Source: Neoarius graeffei
Lineage: Eukaryota > Chordata > Actinopteri > Siluriformes > Ariidae
Length of the DNA stretch: 64,000 nucleotides
Reading direction: 5' to 3'
Assembly: GCF_027579695.1 (NCBI RefSeq)
Contig: NC_083570.1
Location: 7,798,793 to 7,862,792 of the forward strand
The first letter of the stretch is position 1. Each line of letters opens with the position of its first letter. A model generated the notes under the pieces. The model worked only from the letters and a program-made list of their open reading frames with translations, did no database searches and was not told the DNA's origin. Below are positions 60,961 through 64,000 of the stretch, one piece after another. Position numbers and translations under genes: made by a program.

Positions 60961-61290
60961 CCTGAGTAAAATTTACTCAAATTGAAGAAAATTTTACTCT
61001 GCGTCAGATAACATTTGGTCCCTCTCTAAAAAGAGTAAAAGTTACTCTTTTGGTGGAGCTGTTTTTCTAGAGTCAATTCTGCTCAATTGAGTGTTAATAT
61101 TTTACTCTTTGTGGTGCTATTTGACTCAGAGTGTCTTAAAATTAACTCTTGTGCCATTTTACTCAGTTCAGAGTTATAATCAACTCAATTGTGAGAAACA
61201 GTAAATTTACTCTGCCAAAATTTTCCTCACCCTTGGAGAGTTTTCTGATCAGTTAAGAGTCAAAACTAACTAACCAGAGTAACTCTTCAG
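60961..61290. repeat. AGAGTAAA-motif repeat, block 2 copy
   Basis: Counterpart of 28186-28515, with a few substitutions. Same density of AGAGT/ACTCT motifs. Confidence 0.6.
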
Positions 61291-61309
61291 AATTGCTGTT
61301 ACATTGAAT

Positions 61310-63284
61310 TTACTGACATTTTGCCACCTAATAAAATAATGGATAATAACTAACAGACTTTACTAAATAAAAATCAACAAACTGTATACCCATGACTCAG
61401 TTTATTTCCCAGGCACTTGTTTTCTTTTTCTTTTTTACAAATCATCCATGATGACACAGAGAAAAAAAAAAACATTACAATAGTAAAAGTATTATAAAAC
61501 ACCACAATACAACAAGATTGAATACAAGGAAAAGAGTTTAAGAAAATTGGAGAAAAGCAAGACAGTTACAAAAAGATGAAGAGAAGTGCACAGAAGGACT
61601 GAAAGAAAGTCACCGCTCGCTGGCGTGGGGTGAATTTGTGCAACCTACGGCCTTTGCGTCGGGCCCCCCGGACGGTTACTACCGTGGATCCGCCGATTTC
61701 TGCCAAGTTTGGGCTCGTCAATGCTAGGTCGCTAGCGAACAAAACTTTCATCCTGAAGGATTTGCTTACTTCCCGGGGACTGGATTTTCTCTGTGTGACT
61801 GAGATGTGGCTCGCTGTTGGTGAGTCCAGCGCCCTCACAGAACTTTTATCTGGGGATTGCTGCTATTTTAATTCCCCACGGACCTCGGGCCGAGGAGGAG
61901 GAATAGTAACCATTTATAAAAGTCATTATAAATGTAAGCAACTGTCTCTGTCATCCTCTTTTACCAGCTTTGAGATGAGTTTATTTGAACTGGCTCGCCC
62001 TCACACAGTGTTGTGTGCAGTGGTCTACAGACCTCCCAAATACAATAAGGACTTTATAAGTGACTTTTCTGATTTCCTGGCTGAAAATATTCCCAAGTAT
62101 GACCGTGTCCTTATTGTTGGGGATTTTAATGTTCATGTGTGTTGTCCTGATAAGCCAATGGTGAAGGACTTTCTTAACCTTATTGACTCTTTTAATCTAG
62201 TACAGTCTGTTTCTGGTCCCACACAAGAATGTGGACACACACTCGATCTTGCTTTATCATATGGTTTGCCTGTTTTTAACTTGGAGATCTGTGACGCAGT
62301 GTTTTCGGACCATATGCAACGACACGGACGAGCTTAGTTCATGGTTTCACTCCTCCTGCCAAATTGTTTTAGACACTGTGGCTCCATTAAAAATTAGGCA
62401 GCCTAAAACTAAATGTGAACCCTGGCTAAATGACACTACTCGTGCTGTCAGACGCCAGTGCCGTAGAGCTGAGCGCAAGTGGAAGAGAGACAAACTGCAA
62501 GTGTCTTTTCAAATGTTAAGAGAGCGCTGGCGTAACTATCAGACAACTGTGAAAGCTGCTAAAACTAAACATTTCTCTGATATTATTTTGCCAAACTGTC
62601 ATAAGCCTCGTGTTCTGTTTAAGACTGTCGACTCTGTTCTTAATGCTCCGCAGACCGTCGGTATTGAGGCTTCGCCTGCTGTTTGTGAAGACTTTCTTCA
62701 CTTTTTTATTGACAAGGTTGCTGGCACTCGGGCTCTAATCTCACCTTCTGCATATGACCCTTCAGTCTTTGTCCCCTGCTCAGCTGTCCTTGATAGGTTT
62801 GAGTCTGTGACTCTGTCAGATTTACAGGACATTGTTGGTCATTTAAAGCCCTCAGGCTCTCCTAATGATGCTGTCCCCTCTCGATTATTTAAAGAGGTTT
62901 TTCCTACTGTGGGTCCATCCGTGCTTGCAGTTATTAACAGCAGTTTGTCCTCAGGTGTAGTCCCTAAAAACTTTAAACATGCAGTAGTGCAACCTTTAAT
63001 TAAAAAAACAGCTTTAGATTCTGCAGTTTTGGCTAATTATAGGCCTATTTCTAAACTGCCCTTCCTTTCAAAACTCCTCGAAAAGACAGTCTACAGTCAA
63101 TTAATGTCCTTTCTGGAGGAGCACAATATTCTTGAGGTTTTCCAATCTGGTTTTAAATCACTGCACAGCACAGAATCGGCTCTTTTAAGAGTTTATAATG
63201 ATATTCTTTTAACTTGTGATTCCGGTGAATGTGCTGTTCTTGTACTTTTAGACCTAACTGCTGCATTTGACACTGTAGATCATG
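61310..63284 (+). mobile_element. L2-like LINE, block 2
   Basis: Endonuclease frame 61630-62337 (VTEMWL, VYRPPKYNKD, VGDFNVHV) then, in a different frame, 62231-63284 with the linker and start of RT (NYRPISKLPFLSKLLEKTV, FQSGFKSLHSTESALLRV, LLDLTAAFDTVDH). It is cut at about 63284, right after the first RT catalytic block, by another LINE. LDLTAAFDTVDH is typical of L2/CR1-group LINEs. The frameshift between EN and RT is shared with block 1. Confidence 0.8.
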
Positions 63285-64000
63285 TTTGATGTTGCCGTAG
63301 AGAACGCAGAAGATGCAATGAATCTGATGATGGATAGAATAACTAATGACTTAATGAATGGGAATAGTGAGAACACCGAGCCACTTTTGTGTGCTGACAA
63401 TGCAATGGAGACTGAGCAAGCAACGTTTAAGAAACCTAAGAGGAAAACGACTAGGAGATCCGCTAAAAATGCAAAGAGATTTGCGAATGAAAACTTGCTT
63501 GTTGATACTGATAGTGACGATTCCCCTTTGTGCTCCACTTCTCCTATTGTATATACTCTAAAGATGATCAAAAGTTTCCTGGGGTCTACTAAAAATACCT
63601 GAGGGGTCAAAGTGGAAGAGCATTTTCCAGACACAAAACAATTTAGCATGGCAGTTCAGCATTTTACTGTAAGCATGTGAAAGGTAACTTTACTGAACAA
63701 GAGGGTTATAGACTTAATAAATTACTGACAAAGCTCAATCAACAAGCAGATGAAAATGGTGGTAATGAGACAGGGTAAATTTATTGTTTTGTGTTTACTA
63801 TTTTTGTTTGTTTCCTTAATTTCATGCTCTTTCATTTATGGGTGATTTTAAAATAGCGACCCTAAACATCAATGGTGTGAGAGATTTTAGGAAGAGAACA
63901 AAATTCAGTTGATGAAATAAAAGCATGTGGATGTCATATTTATCCAAGAAACACATAGCAATGATAAAAACGCTGTTGACTGGGTCAGAGAGTGGGAAGG
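63285..64000 (+). mobile_element. 5' part of a Tx1-like LINE, runs off window
   Basis: 63282-63602 is the end of ORF1 (basic KKPKRKTTRRSAKN stretch, then YTLKMIKSFLGSTKN); homologous-looking sequence continues in other frames to about 63780. ORF2 starts near 63841 (MGDFKIATLNINGVRDF), the beginning of the apurinic endonuclease, with early frameshift/stop. Not the same copy as the minus-strand pieces. Continues beyond 64000. Confidence 0.7.

Noticed and set aside
28186-61290. A CRISPR-like array from the evenly repeated AGAGTAAA motifs
   Set aside because: Spacing is irregular, motifs are in both orientations, no cas genes exist, and the genome is a fish.

Overview
This is a repeat-dominated stretch of a bony-fish (teleost) genome. 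The evidence is exon/intron genes of the fish-expanded TRIM (finTRIM-like) type, the mix of RTE-, L2- and Tx1-like LINEs, hAT, Harbinger and Tc1 DNA transposons, a DIRS retroelement, tRNA-derived SINEs, and long CA/TG/GA microsatellites. Some repeats (the SINE near 45.5 kb, the repeat near 25.3 kb) resemble ones common in catfish and other ostariophysans, but species cannot be fixed from this sequence alone. There are no prokaryotic genes, operons or CRISPR arrays.

The only host genes I can support are three TRIM copies. TRIM-B (minus strand, 52247 to 40043) has six exons whose lengths and phases add up to an uninterrupted 561-residue RING/B-box/coiled-coil/B30.2 protein; its introns are packed with transposons. 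TRIM-A (plus, 15355-17279) has three exons that add up to a 303-residue protein in which the RING is fused in frame to the last part of the linker and then B30.2, so B-box and coiled coil are missing. TRIM-C (plus, 57747-58004) is only the 3' half of a B30.2 exon.

Layout. 1-735: repeat R1. 735-5770: DIRS-type retroelement. 6041-7693: hAT relic. 7766-12458: Ty3/Gypsy element with LTRs that look identical. 12960-13290: Tc1 relic. 13611-15046: hAT. 15355-17279: TRIM-A. 17280-29684: duplicated block 1 (Tx1-like LINE on minus, AGAGTAAA repeat, L2-like LINE) split by five later insertions. 29685-39353: old endogenous retrovirus with 1.1-kb LTRs, invaded by a DNA transposon. 39354-52247: TRIM-B with its nested intronic elements. 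53456-55220: RNase-H-bearing LINE with a SINE inside. 55231-56215: truncated Tc1. 56216-58004: TRIM-C. 58005-63284: duplicated block 2, which lacks the five insertions of block 1. 63285-64000: 5' part of another Tx1-like LINE running off the window.

The most useful property of the window is that it carries its own controls. Block 2 gives empty-site sequences for a SINE, a twin-primed (5'-inverted) RTE-like LINE, a second RTE-like LINE, a 633-bp repeat and a THAP-containing DNA transposon in block 1. R1 copies do the same for the SINE at 45.5 kb. The TRIM copies, their common 3' flank and shared deletions let the order of duplications be read. The best candidates for something new are the in-frame RING-B30.2 TRIM, the 91-bp hAT miniature family, the element built on repeats of GGGGTAAGATGAGCCA with a small conserved-looking reading frame, the AGAGTAAA-motif repeat, and the duplicated THAP exon.
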